Positions 34,627-43,806 of a DNA stretch of 64,000 bases are shown piece by piece. Source of the stretch: Leptospira meyeri (GTDB taxonomy: Bacteria; Spirochaetota; Leptospiria; Leptospirales; Leptospiraceae); assembly GCF_004368965.1 (NCBI RefSeq), contig NZ_SORO01000001.1, positions 1,334,001-1,398,000 on the forward strand. Direction: 5' to 3'. Numbering within the stretch: position 1 is the first letter of the stretch; every line of letters starts with the position of its first letter. The translations under genes and the position numbers were made by a program. The notes beneath the pieces were generated by a model that was given only the letters and a program-made list of their open reading frames with translations, had not been told where the DNA came from and made no database searches.

Positions 34627-35826
34627 CTATTCCGATTTGGAAACGGTTTGGATTTGAAATTCCGTAGGTAAATGACAAAGACCTACGAATTTTTCGATTT
34701 TTCCTCTTTCTACCTCAAAGTCCAAAATGGATTCGGCCCAAAAATAGCTCCCTTCTATATGGGTCTCTCCTTTGTGGATAGAAACTCCCAAACTGTATTT
34801 CCCATCACTAAATTGGATGGGGAATTGGAATTCGACTACCGAACGTTCCGACTCTTGGATCTTTAAATTTTTTCTACCCAAGTGATATGAATTGGTTCCG
34901 AAAACACGAATCCCCTTCTCACTATCAATATGGAATCCAATAGTAGCGTCGTGGATCTCTTTGTTTGTTTGGAATTCAATTCGCAGAGTGACCTTGGCTC
35001 CCAGGAAGTGGTGTCTTGTGTCCAAGCCCTTATCATTTCGGAGAGAAACCAAAACATTTTGGATCAATTCAGAATTTGGGATTAAGGAAGGTTCAGCTTT
35101 TTTGGCCAATACGTGCATATATTCTTCGATAGCAAGCCTTGGACTTCCATCAAACAGCAAACTGCCATGGTCCAAAAGGATTGCTCTTGTGCAAAAATAA
35201 GAGATCAATCCAAGATCATGGCTTACAACCAAAATGCAAGACCCAAGATTAGAAAATTCTTTGATCCGTTTCAAACATTTTTGTTGGAAACTCGCATCAC
35301 CGACGGCTAATGCCTCATCTACAATTAAAATGTCTGGGCGTTTTGCAGTTGCGAGACTAAAACCAAGGCGCATTGCCATTCCGGAACTATAATTCTTTAA
35401 AGGTGAATTTCGAAATTCATTCAGCTCAGCAAACTCAAAAATAGAATCGATTAGATCTTTGATTTCGGAAGGTTTATATCCCCAAACAAGACCATTGTAA
35501 TATACATTTTCTTCTCCAGAAAGTTCTGGATTGAATCCGACGCTAAGTTCGAGGAGTGCTCGAACCGAACCATTCACAATTAGATTTCCTTTATCTTTAC
35601 TGATAACACCCGTAATTAATTTTAAGAGTGTTGATTTACCTGCTCCATTTTTTCCAATGATCCCTAAGATTTCACCAGAACCAACTTGTAGATTTAACGA
35701 TTGTATAGCGGTAAAATTTAAATCTATGCCGAAATATCCAAAACTGATTCCTGCTAAAATTCGTTTCCAAGGTTTTGAAAATCCATGATAGTCTTTAGTT
35801 AGATTTTCTAAGACAACGGAAGGCAT
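34627..35826 (-). CDS. wzt: O-antigen/polysaccharide ABC exporter ATPase with C-terminal Wzt domain
   Basis: A 399-residue ABC ATPase. Walker A is GKNGAGKST at 58-66, the signature is YSSGMAMRLGFSLA, and Walker B with VDEALAVGD marks the Wzt/TagH/KpsT branch. From about 255 to the end is an extra beta-rich domain (VSLRNDKG, ATIGFHIDSEKG, YSLGVSIHKG), the Wzt C-terminal carbohydrate-recognition domain that in E. coli O9a reads the terminal sugar cap before export. It works with the permease encoded 3 bases upstream. Confidence 0.92.
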   Translation of the reverse strand: MPSVVLENLTKDYHGFSKPWKRILAGISFGYFGIDLNFTAIQSLNLQVGSGEILGIIGKNGAGKSTLLKLITGVISKDKGNLIVNGSVRALLELSVGFNPELSGEENVYYNGLVWGYKPSEIKDLIDSIFEFAELNEFRNSPLKNYSSGMAMRLGFSLATAKRPDILIVDEALAVGDASFQQKCLKRIKEFSNLGSCILVVSHDLGLISYFCTRAILLDHGSLLFDGSPRLAIEEYMHVLAKKAEPSLIPNSELIQNVLVSLRNDKGLDTRHHFLGAKVTLRIEFQTNKEIHDATIGFHIDSEKGIRVFGTNSYHLGRKNLKIQESERSVVEFQFPIQFSDGKYSLGVSIHKGETHIEGSYFWAESILDFEVERGKIEKFVGLCHLPTEFQIQTVSKSE

Positions 35827-35829
35827 AGA

Positions 35830-36579
35830 TCAAAGATGGTCCAAAATGACCGACTGAAATTTACGTTTGGCAAGTAAATAGACAAGAAGGAAAAACAAAA
35901 GAAAAGGTAAAATTTGAATCCAGTCAAATTGTGGAGTATAACCCGGAATGACAGAAGTACGAAAGATATCCAAAGGAATGGTAAATGGATTGAGTCGATT
36001 CCAATCTTTTAAATAACCGGTAGGATAATATAAAATCGGGATACCCCAAAATATCAACTGACTCACCAAACGGATCAAAGGTGAAATATCTTTTAACAAA
36101 ATATTTAGCCTTGAAAGATAATGGAGAAGTAACATCAAATACAACCCAGCAAAAACAAGGATGACATATCCAACAAAAATACCAGGCAGGTTTAGCTTAC
36201 CAGAATAAGCCAGGTATAAAAATACAGGAATGGAAGTGACTAAACTATGAATGAGAAACTGAACATAGGGAATCCATAAAAACAAATCAATGCCAAGACT
36301 GGAACGTTTGAGTAAACTTCGGTTATCGGTGAGAATCCCTGTTCCACGAACCAACAGTTCTTGGATGGGGATCCAATAGAGGAGTCCTGTTAAAAGATAG
36401 GCGGTAAAATCTTCTTGTGTGGAAGGAGTTTTTAAGTTGAGCACCAAAAAAACAAGTGCATACAAACTAATGAGTACTAGGTTCTGCAAAAACATCCAGG
36501 AGATTCCCAAAAAGGATCCTGCATACTGCAATGCGTAGTCTCGTCGAACAAGGGCCCAAAGTATGGATACTTTCTCCAT
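35830..36579 (-). CDS. wzm: O-antigen/polysaccharide ABC exporter permease
   Basis: A 249-residue ABC-2 type permease with six predicted membrane helices. The opening SILWALVRRDYALQYAGSFLG is split over residues 4-24 and is the typical amphipathic Wzm start; the late motif PILYYPTGYLKDW and PFTIPLDIFR are also characteristic. I chose the ATG at 36579, which puts LVRRD near residue 10 as usual; a GTG at 36603 would add eight residues, and neither has a good ribosome-binding site. Together with Wzt it exports a lipid-linked polysaccharide across the inner membrane. Confidence 0.9.
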   Translation of the reverse strand: MEKVSILWALVRRDYALQYAGSFLGISWMFLQNLVLISLYALVFLVLNLKTPSTQEDFTAYLLTGLLYWIPIQELLVRGTGILTDNRSLLKRSSLGIDLFLWIPYVQFLIHSLVTSIPVFLYLAYSGKLNLPGIFVGYVILVFAGLYLMLLLHYLSRLNILLKDISPLIRLVSQLIFWGIPILYYPTGYLKDWNRLNPFTIPLDIFRTSVIPGYTPQFDWIQILPFLLFFLLVYLLAKRKFQSVILDHL

Positions 36580-36635
36580 ACTTTGATTGTCGGCCAGTGC
36601 CACCCAGTTCTAGAACGGGAAGCCTGTTTTTGGTC

Positions 36636-36851
36636 CTACATCCTTTTCAGGTTCTTTTGGCCAAGAGCAGAGAGACCTGGGGACACCCACTCTCCATTCT
36701 GAACCACTTCCCCTTGGAAGGCTTCTAGCAAATACTCTTCAAAGGTCTTCCCAGTTTGGTTCTGGGAAAATCCCTTTTTCGGACCTTGGCCTGCGAGGCC
36801 TTGGTCCTTGTGGCGGTTGTAAGCGGGTTGTTGGATGGATCGAACGATCAT
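36636..36851 (-). CDS. Small hypothetical protein upstream of wzm
   Basis: A 71-residue polar protein (Gln/Gly/Lys-rich, with a helical FEEYLLEAFQ centre). I know no family for it. Support for it as a gene is an unusually good ribosome-binding site, GGGGAGG about 8 bases before the ATG at 36851, and its place at the head of the wzm-wzt-ugd run with a 56-base gap. There is no signal peptide or membrane helix. Confidence 0.6.
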   Translation of the reverse strand: MIVRSIQQPAYNRHKDQGLAGQGPKKGFSQNQTGKTFEEYLLEAFQGEVVQNGEWVSPGLSALGQKNLKRM

Positions 36852-36933
36852 AGGTTTTTCCTCCCCGTCATCATGTTAGACGACATAAAACTAAAAAATA
36901 ATACCAATAATATACTAAACGCTTGTTTACACT

Positions 36934-36956
36934 ACTTAACATTTGGAAAGTTAAGT
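36934..36956. promoter_or_regulatory. Inverted repeat in divergent promoter region
   Basis: ACTTAAC (36934-36940) and GTTAAGT (36950-36956) flank a 9-base spacer in the very AT-rich 209 bases between the small gene at 36851 and the beta-barrel leader at 37061. The position suggests an operator shared by the surface-polysaccharide run and the beta-barrel gene. No regulator is known. Confidence 0.33.
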
Positions 36957-37046
36957 CAATATTTTTTTCACGTTCTTATCGGTTTCTATATATAAATTTA
37001 GCATCCCCCTGGGACAAAACCCGCCCTGGCCTGATTTTTTTTCATT

Positions 37047-37127
37047 GGGAGGTTAAGAATATGTCCCTTTTTAGAAAAAAGCAACCAGACTTAGGACAAA
37101 AAATCGAAAATTCCAACCTCAATCCTG
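37047..37127 (+). other. Strong start site out of frame with the beta-barrel gene
   Basis: GGGAGG (37047-37052) lies 8 bases before an ATG at 37061, the best start signal in this area, but that ATG opens a 113-codon frame that is out of phase with the beta-barrel gene. The barrel frame has a stop at 37092 and is open from 37095. A tract of six A at 37098-37103 is the only homopolymer after that stop; loss of one base there would join MSLFRKKQPDLGQK to the barrel signal peptide. See the findings. Confidence 0.6.
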
Positions 37128-38702
37128 GTGGATTGGCAGAAAATTGGGGTTATTTTGTGGATTTCTTTCGTACAGACTTTATTTGCCGTAGAAAAAAAGC
37201 CGGACCAAGTCACCATTCCGCAACTTTTAAAAGCAGGGTTCCCACCCCATTTGGCCGCCGCATGGAAAGAAAAGTCCAAACAATCCCCAGAAAAATTTTT
37301 AGAATGGAAAAAATCGCTCAAAGGAAAGGAAGCAGCCCTTGTTTCCAAGGTTTGGAAAGAACAACAAATTACAGTTTACGAAAACAAACAAAAGTTAGCT
37401 GAAGAAAGTACATACCAAAAGAAAGAAAGATATCCAGAGAAAGAAAAGAATCCAAAAACCAAAGAAACAACAACGAAAACAAAAGAAGCACCGGATTTTA
37501 GTGATGAACTTTTTTTTGGAATGAGTTACCAAAATTTAGATGTCAGGTATCTACCAAGAAAAGAAAAAAACCATTCTTCTGTCTTTTTGGGCGGCAAAGG
37601 CAAGGGACAAATTTGGATTTTAGAAAAACGAGATGAAGAATTCTCCTATGGAGTAAACCTTACTTACAAACCATTTCGATTCACCTCTGGGAGTCGTTAC
37701 AAACCCATTCCCCACTTTTACTTTGCCAAAGATCCAAACTTCTATTCTCAATTGGAACGAACCGGTTCTCCCCTACCCCAACCCATTACATTTTCAAATT
37801 TTTTCGGTTATCGATTGTTAGTTGATACAAGGGAATATGAACTAGGGATTTACCATGCCGCAATCTTTTCCTCCTATCCAGGGATTTATTTTGTGTCACC
37901 AAACAAATCCTATTCGGGAGTTTGGTCGGCCGGAGATAACAAATCCAGTTTGTACATCAATGATTCTTGGAATTCCAAAGATTTGGGATCACACAGAATT
38001 CAATCCGAATCCATATCCAACAAACAAGAATCGGTTGGGTTTGTTTATTTAAAATCAGAATCACCTGGATCCCAATTCTTCTTTGATGCCACCGCATATA
38101 GAGACTCTCCTTTGCTCTACGGCGTTGTATCACCAGAAGAAGTGAGACCACAAATCCCACAAAGTTTGGGTTATACTAGAGTGAGTTTTAAACATTTAAT
38201 TGGATCGGAGTTCTTAAGTTCTGTAGAAGGCCATCGGTATGAAAATGGGAGATCAGGATTTTTTCCACTTTTCTTCAGTGAATGGGGAAACTTAATCTAT
38301 AGATACCGGGAATACAATGAATCAGGAAACTACAATTGGAACGAAATTGGCCGAGGTGGATTTTATGAATGGAGAAAGGAAAAAGCTGTGCTCTCCTTTG
38401 GATTTGAATCCAGAGAAAGCGGGGGACAGTGGGAAGGGAAACTAGCAATCCCATTTGGAACAAACAACTTACTTGAGTTAAGTGGAATTTTTAGAGAAGG
38501 AAATCCACTTACCAGAGCTTGGTTTGAAAATTGGACTTACGCGACTGATTTTAATATCAACTTAACCGATAGGGCTGAAATCATTAAACTCAAATGGGTA
38601 AGTCCGTTTATTTCACTAAACGTCAGTTATTCTGAAAAAGAGAATGATCCCAATCCCATTTTATTCATTAATTTTCAGTTATTACAAAAAATTGATCTTT
38701 AA
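37128..38702 (+). CDS. Predicted outer-membrane beta-barrel protein; true N-terminus uncertain
   Basis: 524 residues from the GTG at 37128. A hydrophobic signal segment (IGVILWISFVQTLFA) is followed by a helical Lys/Glu-rich region (about 20-120) and a long beta-strand-rich region with alternating aromatic residues (about 125-524). I do not recognise a family. The GTG has no ribosome-binding site and few positive charges before the hydrophobic stretch, whereas a strong start lies 67 bases upstream in another frame, so a 1-base frame break is likely. The gene ends 4 bases inside its convergent neighbour. Confidence 0.7.
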   Translation: MDWQKIGVILWISFVQTLFAVEKKPDQVTIPQLLKAGFPPHLAAAWKEKSKQSPEKFLEWKKSLKGKEAALVSKVWKEQQITVYENKQKLAEESTYQKKERYPEKEKNPKTKETTTKTKEAPDFSDELFFGMSYQNLDVRYLPRKEKNHSSVFLGGKGKGQIWILEKRDEEFSYGVNLTYKPFRFTSGSRYKPIPHFYFAKDPNFYSQLERTGSPLPQPITFSNFFGYRLLVDTREYELGIYHAAIFSSYPGIYFVSPNKSYSGVWSAGDNKSSLYINDSWNSKDLGSHRIQSESISNKQESVGFVYLKSESPGSQFFFDATAYRDSPLLYGVVSPEEVRPQIPQSLGYTRVSFKHLIGSEFLSSVEGHRYENGRSGFFPLFFSEWGNLIYRYREYNESGNYNWNEIGRGGFYEWRKEKAVLSFGFESRESGGQWEGKLAIPFGTNNLLELSGIFREGNPLTRAWFENWTYATDFNINLTDRAEIIKLKWVSPFISLNVSYSEKENDPNPILFINFQLLQKIDL

Positions 38703-39196
38703 TACAAAAGATCATCTGTTCTAACTTCTATGTATTCAATCAACTTAAAGATAGGGACCGATTGTCTGTCGGCAAATTCTTTTGGTTCTGCTGGTAGTTT
38801 TTTAGGTGTAGGGAGAGAGGAACGTCTCCCTCTCTCATCCACAGAATAAAAATAATAGCCGATCCATTCACCTTTCACTCGGTAAGGATTTCCTGGGAAT
38901 AAGTCCTTCACAAAAAATTCCGCATCCAAATCGAATTTATTCCGTCTGTATCGGTAATGAATTTCATCTCCGTTTAAGTCATAAAAAACAACAAAATCCC
39001 CTTGTTTTCCTTTAAAAAACAGTTTCCACTCCAAAGGAAAAGTTCCCGATTTTTGGAACTCTGATTTCCCATCCAAAATTCTTTTTTCAGAACGAGAAAT
39101 AGGACCCGTATAACGCCCATCATCTTCCGAATAAATAGAAATTCCCCAAAATAGAAAAAGGAAAATAGATAAAGAAATGAAAACTCTGCAATTCAT
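38699..39196 (-). CDS. Exported hypothetical protein
   Basis: A 165-residue protein with a clear signal peptide (about 1-23, cleavage near SEDDG). The mature part is beta-rich and charged (FVVFYDLNGDEIHYRYRR). I recognise no domain. Its ATG overlaps the stop of the HEAT-repeat gene by 4 bases, so it is translationally coupled and likely acts with it in the envelope. It overlaps the convergent beta-barrel gene by 4 bases. Confidence 0.72.
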   Translation of the reverse strand: MNCRVFISLSIFLFLFWGISIYSEDDGRYTGPISRSEKRILDGKSEFQKSGTFPLEWKLFFKGKQGDFVVFYDLNGDEIHYRYRRNKFDLDAEFFVKDLFPGNPYRVKGEWIGYYFYSVDERGRRSSLPTPKKLPAEPKEFADRQSVPIFKLIEYIEVRTDDLLY

Positions 39197-40395
39197 TTCG
39201 GCTCTTCTTCCGATTTTTCTTCCGGTGATTTTTCTTCATCAGGCAACGTTTCTTTTCCATTAATTTGATCAATGGCTTTTTTAGCAGCTTTCTGTACCTT
39301 AGGGCTTGGGTCTCGGTCTCTTTTGTATTCCAATAATTCTAAAGCTTTGGGATCTTTCAAATTTCCCATAAATTCGATGGCCCGCAGTCGCACCATACTA
39401 TCATCATCTCGCGCAAATTCATTCAATTCTTGGAATACTTCTTTGTCTCCCATCGTGACAAGAGCACCAATGGCATAAATTTTTAAGGATTGAGCTTTTT
39501 TGGCATCCAACTTGCCTGCTGTTTTTTTGAGAGAATCAAGTAATTCATATAACTTTGGTTTTGCTGTTTCAGATTTTAATTTCCCTAATGTATTCATCGA
39601 ATAACATCGTAAAGTGGTCGGCTGGATTTCATCAAAGGCAACTTCCATGAGAGCCGACTCTGCATCTGCATAAAGAACCGATCCGAAATACAAAGCAATT
39701 TGACCGCGCATATCGGCATTATTAAATTTTTCGCGGAACTTGGTTTCTAAGAAAGGAGCTGCCGTTTTTCCCTCTGGTAATTCCCCAAGTGCGCTAATAT
39801 AAAGGCTCAGTGAGTTAGAATTTTTAGTAAAATCTTCTTTTTTTACTTTTTCGAGTAAAGGACTCGTTGCTTCTGCTAATTTCATTTTTTTAGCAGAAGT
39901 CACTGCTTGTTTAGCTACATCTTCATTTGCATCTTCAAACAAACCAATGATGGTGTCTTTATTTTCTTTTAAATCTAAGTCACCAATGGTTTTTAAGAGG
40001 ACAATTTTCATCCCCATGTCTTTTTCTGTTTTTAATTGTTCGCCAACTAATATATAAAGTTCACTTGCACTTTCTTTTGGAAAACGAGTGAGTTCACCTA
40101 ATGCTTGTTTCCTTTCCTGACTAGTTCCATAACGAACCATCTTGGAAAGCACATCTTTTTTTTTGGCTAATTGTTCTGGACTGAGTTCTTTCTCTTTCCC
40201 CCAAATCGAAGAAAGAGAAATAAAAATCAAAAGAATAAAGAGGAGATTTTTTTTACTGCTGCTGGGATTCCAATTCGATGATGCGACGGTTGAGGGCTTG
40301 GATGAGGTGTTGGTTTTCCAAGTTTTGTCTGAACTTATCGAGTAGGTCTTTGATGTCTTTGGATAGTTCTTCAATGTTCCAAGGTTTTTCGACAT
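39193..40395 (-). CDS. Exported HEAT-repeat protein; start codon unclear
   Basis: A signal-anchor helix ([14 protein letters not shown]) is followed by about 330 residues of HEAT/armadillo-like helical repeats (for example [20 protein letters not shown] and [20 protein letters not shown]) and a Glu/Lys-rich tail. Such repeats mediate protein contacts. The helix begins at the very end of the receiver gene, yet no ATG, GTG or TTG lies in this frame between there and a TTG at 40374 (ATG at 40395 used here). Using these starts puts a polar 50-residue stretch before the signal helix and overlaps the receiver gene by about 140 bases. Confidence 0.6.
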   Translation of the reverse strand: MSKNLGTLKNYPKTSKTYSISSDKTWKTNTSSKPSTVASSNWNPSSSKKNLLFILLIFISLSSIWGKEKELSPEQLAKKKDVLSKMVRYGTSQERKQALGELTRFPKESASELYILVGEQLKTEKDMGMKIVLLKTIGDLDLKENKDTIIGLFEDANEDVAKQAVTSAKKMKLAEATSPLLEKVKKEDFTKNSNSLSLYISALGELPEGKTAAPFLETKFREKFNNADMRGQIALYFGSVLYADAESALMEVAFDEIQPTTLRCYSMNTLGKLKSETAKPKLYELLDSLKKTAGKLDAKKAQSLKIYAIGALVTMGDKEVFQELNEFARDDDSMVRLRAIEFMGNLKDPKALELLEYKRDRDPSPKVQKAAKKAIDQINGKETLPDEEKSPEEKSEEEPK

Positions 40396-40723
40396 ACCGA
40401 CTGAGTCCTCCGTTGTTAATGGCATATATGGCAGAATCAAGTCCCGCCTGGCCTGTCAGTAGGATTTTAATCGCATCAGGAAGGCGGTGGTGCACCTGCT
40501 CCAAAAATCGATCCCCTTTCATTCCAGGCATCACTTGGTCAGAAACAATCAACTCTACGATGTCGTTGCTACTGATGATTTCGTCGATGAGGGAGAGCGC
40601 TTCTTCCGCACTACCGGCAGTCTCAATGATATGGGATTCGCCAAATCGTGCCAGGAGTTGTTCCGCAAGCGTTTCCAATACCGATACTTCATCATCGACA
40701 CATATAATATAACCTTTACTCAT
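40253..40723 (-). CDS. Stand-alone receiver-domain response regulator
   Basis: A 156-residue protein: a CheY-like receiver (about 1-125) plus a short helical tail. The acidic pair is Asp10-Asp11, the phosphoacceptor Asp62 (VSDQVMPG), and LTGQAG and EKPW carry the switch Thr and Lys. The VSDQVMPG form and the tail ([14 protein letters not shown]) resemble receivers of the RpfG/CheY-II group that lack an output domain. It lies 49 bases downstream of glgP and overlaps the HEAT-repeat gene frame. The partner kinase is unknown. Confidence 0.87.
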   Translation of the reverse strand: MSKGYIICVDDEVSVLETLAEQLLARFGESHIIETAGSAEEALSLIDEIISSNDIVELIVSDQVMPGMKGDRFLEQVHHRLPDAIKILLTGQAGLDSAIYAINNGGLSRYVEKPWNIEELSKDIKDLLDKFRQNLENQHLIQALNRRIIELESQQQ

Positions 40724-40772
40724 TTGGGACCCTTTCCTTGGAACAATACAACCTTAGTTCTTTTATGTCGAT

Positions 40773-43286
40773 TCAGTTTTGTGGCAATTTGTAGATAGTT
40801 TTTGGAGGAACTGTGTCAAGTAGAGGAACCCTCCAGATCTCTTTGGCATACTCCCGAATGGTTCTATCAGAAGAGAATTTGCCTGACCTTGCCACATTCA
40901 AAATTGATTTTTTAGTCCAAGTGGTCTCATCCAAATAATCCCTCGCCACAAGGTTTTGGGTTTCGTCATAGGCATTAAAATCGGCCATCAGTAAATAATT
41001 GTCCGTATAATACAAACTATCGTAAATGGGGCCAAAAATTCCCGGCTCCCCCATAGAGAAAAAATTCTCACGAATCATGAGGAGAACCCGGTGCAGTTCG
41101 TCGTTTTTGCGAATGTAATCGGCTGGTTGGTATCCAGCTTCTTTCAAACGAAACACTTCTTCTGTATGGAGTCCAAAGATATAAATATTTTCAGGCCCCA
41201 CTTCTTCAAGGATTTCCACATTGGCACCATCCAAAGTTCCAATGGTCAATGCACCGTTTAACATAAATTTCATGTTACTTGTTCCAGAGGCTTCGGTTCC
41301 AGCTGTCGAAATTTGTTCAGAAAGATTACTACCTGGAATGATTTTTTCCGCTAAACTCACTCGGTAATTAGGCAAAAAAACCACTTTCAGCCTATCCGCT
41401 ACATCAGGATCACGGTTGATGATCCATGCCACATTGTTGATGAGTTTGATGATGAGTTTGGCCATATAATAACCGGGAGCAGCCTTCCCGCCAAAAATAA
41501 CGGTTCGCGGTGTCATTTCGCGAGAAGGATTTTCTTTGATTCGTCTGTACAAAGCAATCACTCGCAAGATATTGAGAAGTTGGCGTTTGTATTCGTGAAA
41601 CCTTTTAATTTGTACATCGATGAGTGATTTTGGATCGATGGTGATCCCTGTTTCGCTTTTGATGAGTTTGGCCAATTCATCTTTGGCAGTTTGTTTTACA
41701 AGTCGCCAATCATTTTGGAAGTCGACATCATTCACAAAAGTTTCCAGTTTCTTTAAGTGAGAAAGATCTGTTGTAAATTCGTTTCCGATTCGTTTGGAGA
41801 TTAGATTCGCCAAACTCGGGTTTGATTGGAGTAACCAACGACGAGGAGTAATTCCATTGGTTTTGTTATTAAATTTTTCAGGGAATACCTTGGTAAATGC
41901 TTGGAAAATGGTTTTTTTAATGAGTTCAGAATGTAGTTCGGCTACCCCATTGACTCGATAAGATCCAATGACCGCCAAGTTTGCCATACGAATTCTTTTT
42001 TCATTTCCTTCTTCAATGATACTGACTCTTTGGATTTCCTCATCTGACAAAATCCCTTTGTTCCGAACCTCGGTCAAAAAACGATGATTGATTTCATATA
42101 TGATTTCCAAATGTCTTGGTAAAAGTTTTTCAAAAAGTTCCACTCGCCAAGTTTCCAAAGCTTCTGGCAAAACTGTATGATTGGTATAAGAAAAAACTTT
42201 TGTGACGATCTCCCAAGCGGGTTCCCAATCCATCTCTTCATTATCCAAAAAAACTCGCATAAGCTCAGCAATCCCAATACTTGGATGAGTATCATTCAAT
42301 TGGATGGCAACGTAGTTTGGAAGTTCTTTCAAGTTTTGTGTAGATTCACGATATTGAGTTAAGATGTCTTGGAGAGAGGCACAAACCATAAAATATTGTT
42401 GTTTGAGTCTTAGCACCTTTCCTTGTTCGGTGGTGTCATTGGGATACAATACTTTGGAAATATTTTCTGAAATAGATTTATCTTGTACGGCTTTCATATA
42501 ATCGCCGTGGTTAAAATAATCCAAATTAAATTCTTCGGAAGATTTGGCAGCCCAAAGCCTTAAATAGTTCACCGTACTCGTGTTAAATCCAGGAATGGGA
42601 TAATCATGCGCCGAAGCAAGAACCGTTTCATCAGGAACCCAATCATGTTGGATTTTTCCTTTTCCCGAAACCCTAGTCTCCGTATGTCCAAAAAAACCGA
42701 CAGAAAAAGAGATATCCGACCTTACCACCTCATATGGTACTCCATCTGCATCCCAGTGGTCGGGCATTTCCAATTGGCTGCCGTTAGCAATGATTTGGTT
42801 AAAAATTCCATAATCATAACGAATTCCATACCCAAACCCAGGGACATTCAATGTGGCCATCGAATCTAAAAAACAAGCGGCAAGCCGGCCTAACCCACCG
42901 TTACCAAGTCCCGCATCAGTTTCAAATTCTAAAACATCTGTGAGTTCAAAGCCAATTCCTCTTAACATTACTTGAATTGTTTCGTATAACCCAAGATTGA
43001 TGAGCGCATTCATTAAAGTGCGGCCCATTAAAAATTCTAAAGAAAAATAAAACACTCGTTTTGGGTTTTCATTCCTATATCGTTCGTGAGTGACATTCAA
43101 CCGATCGATTAAAAAATCCCTAATGGTATGGCCAAGTGCTTTGTATATATCTTCGTTTTTAAGATTGAACCTGTTTTTTCCAATGGTATATTCAAGATGG
43201 TGAGCAAATTGTTTTTCCATCGAAGCCAAGTCGGCTTTTTGTTCTTCTGATAAAAGGGTAATTAAACGAGGATTGTTGACAACCAT
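40773..43286 (-). CDS. glgP: Glycogen/starch phosphorylase
   Basis: An 837-residue PLP enzyme that releases glucose-1-phosphate from alpha-1,4-glucans. The PLP-binding Lys673 lies in EASGTSNMKFMLNG, followed by TIGTLDGANVEI. FYFSLEFLMGRTL and GLGNGGLGRLAACFLDS near the N-terminus are also hallmarks, and the length is typical. No other glycogen gene is nearby, although the receiver protein follows on the same strand. The ATG at 43286 is clear. Confidence 0.97.
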   Translation of the reverse strand: MVVNNPRLITLLSEEQKADLASMEKQFAHHLEYTIGKNRFNLKNEDIYKALGHTIRDFLIDRLNVTHERYRNENPKRVFYFSLEFLMGRTLMNALINLGLYETIQVMLRGIGFELTDVLEFETDAGLGNGGLGRLAACFLDSMATLNVPGFGYGIRYDYGIFNQIIANGSQLEMPDHWDADGVPYEVVRSDISFSVGFFGHTETRVSGKGKIQHDWVPDETVLASAHDYPIPGFNTSTVNYLRLWAAKSSEEFNLDYFNHGDYMKAVQDKSISENISKVLYPNDTTEQGKVLRLKQQYFMVCASLQDILTQYRESTQNLKELPNYVAIQLNDTHPSIGIAELMRVFLDNEEMDWEPAWEIVTKVFSYTNHTVLPEALETWRVELFEKLLPRHLEIIYEINHRFLTEVRNKGILSDEEIQRVSIIEEGNEKRIRMANLAVIGSYRVNGVAELHSELIKKTIFQAFTKVFPEKFNNKTNGITPRRWLLQSNPSLANLISKRIGNEFTTDLSHLKKLETFVNDVDFQNDWRLVKQTAKDELAKLIKSETGITIDPKSLIDVQIKRFHEYKRQLLNILRVIALYRRIKENPSREMTPRTVIFGGKAAPGYYMAKLIIKLINNVAWIINRDPDVADRLKVVFLPNYRVSLAEKIIPGSNLSEQISTAGTEASGTSNMKFMLNGALTIGTLDGANVEILEEVGPENIYIFGLHTEEVFRLKEAGYQPADYIRKNDELHRVLLMIRENFFSMGEPGIFGPIYDSLYYTDNYLLMADFNAYDETQNLVARDYLDETTWTKKSILNVARSGKFSSDRTIREYAKEIWRVPLLDTVPPKTIYKLPQN

Positions 43287-43338
43287 GCTAAAGGATGGTA
43301 AAGAACTACAGAAAGAGATTCAAGTAAAAAGAGAAAAT

Positions 43339-43803
43339 TTAATCGCGAGCAGAGACCTTTCGTTCCAAAGTAAGGACCGCATCTTTCCCGATTTTATGTT
43401 TGGCGAACCAACCTTGGTTGACTTCCAAAGCATACATCGCCGGTTTTCTTGCATTATAAACTTCTTCTGTTTGATTGGGTTTCATATCGAATGATTCTAA
43501 AAGTCGCATATCTTCTGAAAAGTAACCAATCGATAAAGGGATTAGTGTGTTCTTCATCCAAAAACTTAGATAATCTGGACGAGGAAAAACAAAAAGCATC
43601 CCTTCATCCTCCCCTAATTTCGTACGATACATAAGCCCTGTCGCTCTTGTCGAAGGATTGTTGGCAATTTCTAATTTTAAAACGCGGTCAGCCACACTCC
43701 CGAAAAGAACCTCGGGAGTATTGGTTTGCGACGGAAAGGATTCTGCCTGTTTACAAACAGAAAGAGTCAATAAAACTAGTAGAATTCCAATCCTTGTTTT
43801 CAT
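43339..43803 (-). CDS. DUF192 family exported protein
   Basis: A 154-residue protein. A signal peptide with a possible lipobox (LSVC, Cys17) precedes a DUF192 domain: GLMYRTKLGEDEGMLFVF and FWMKNTLIPLSIGYF are its signatures, and ALEVNQGWFAKHKI closes it. DUF192 proteins are small beta proteins of unknown biochemical function, often secreted. The gene is 3 bases downstream of the enoyl-CoA hydratase gene and 52 bases from the glgP start. Confidence 0.88.
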   Translation of the reverse strand: MKTRIGILLVLLTLSVCKQAESFPSQTNTPEVLFGSVADRVLKLEIANNPSTRATGLMYRTKLGEDEGMLFVFPRPDYLSFWMKNTLIPLSIGYFSEDMRLLESFDMKPNQTEEVYNARKPAMYALEVNQGWFAKHKIGKDAVLTLERKVSARD

Positions 43804-43806
43804 AGA

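Noticed and set aside
36923..37060. Upstream extension of the frame that contains the ATG at 37061
   Set aside because: It runs through the AT-rich promoter region and lacks any start signal; only the ATG at 37061 is supported.
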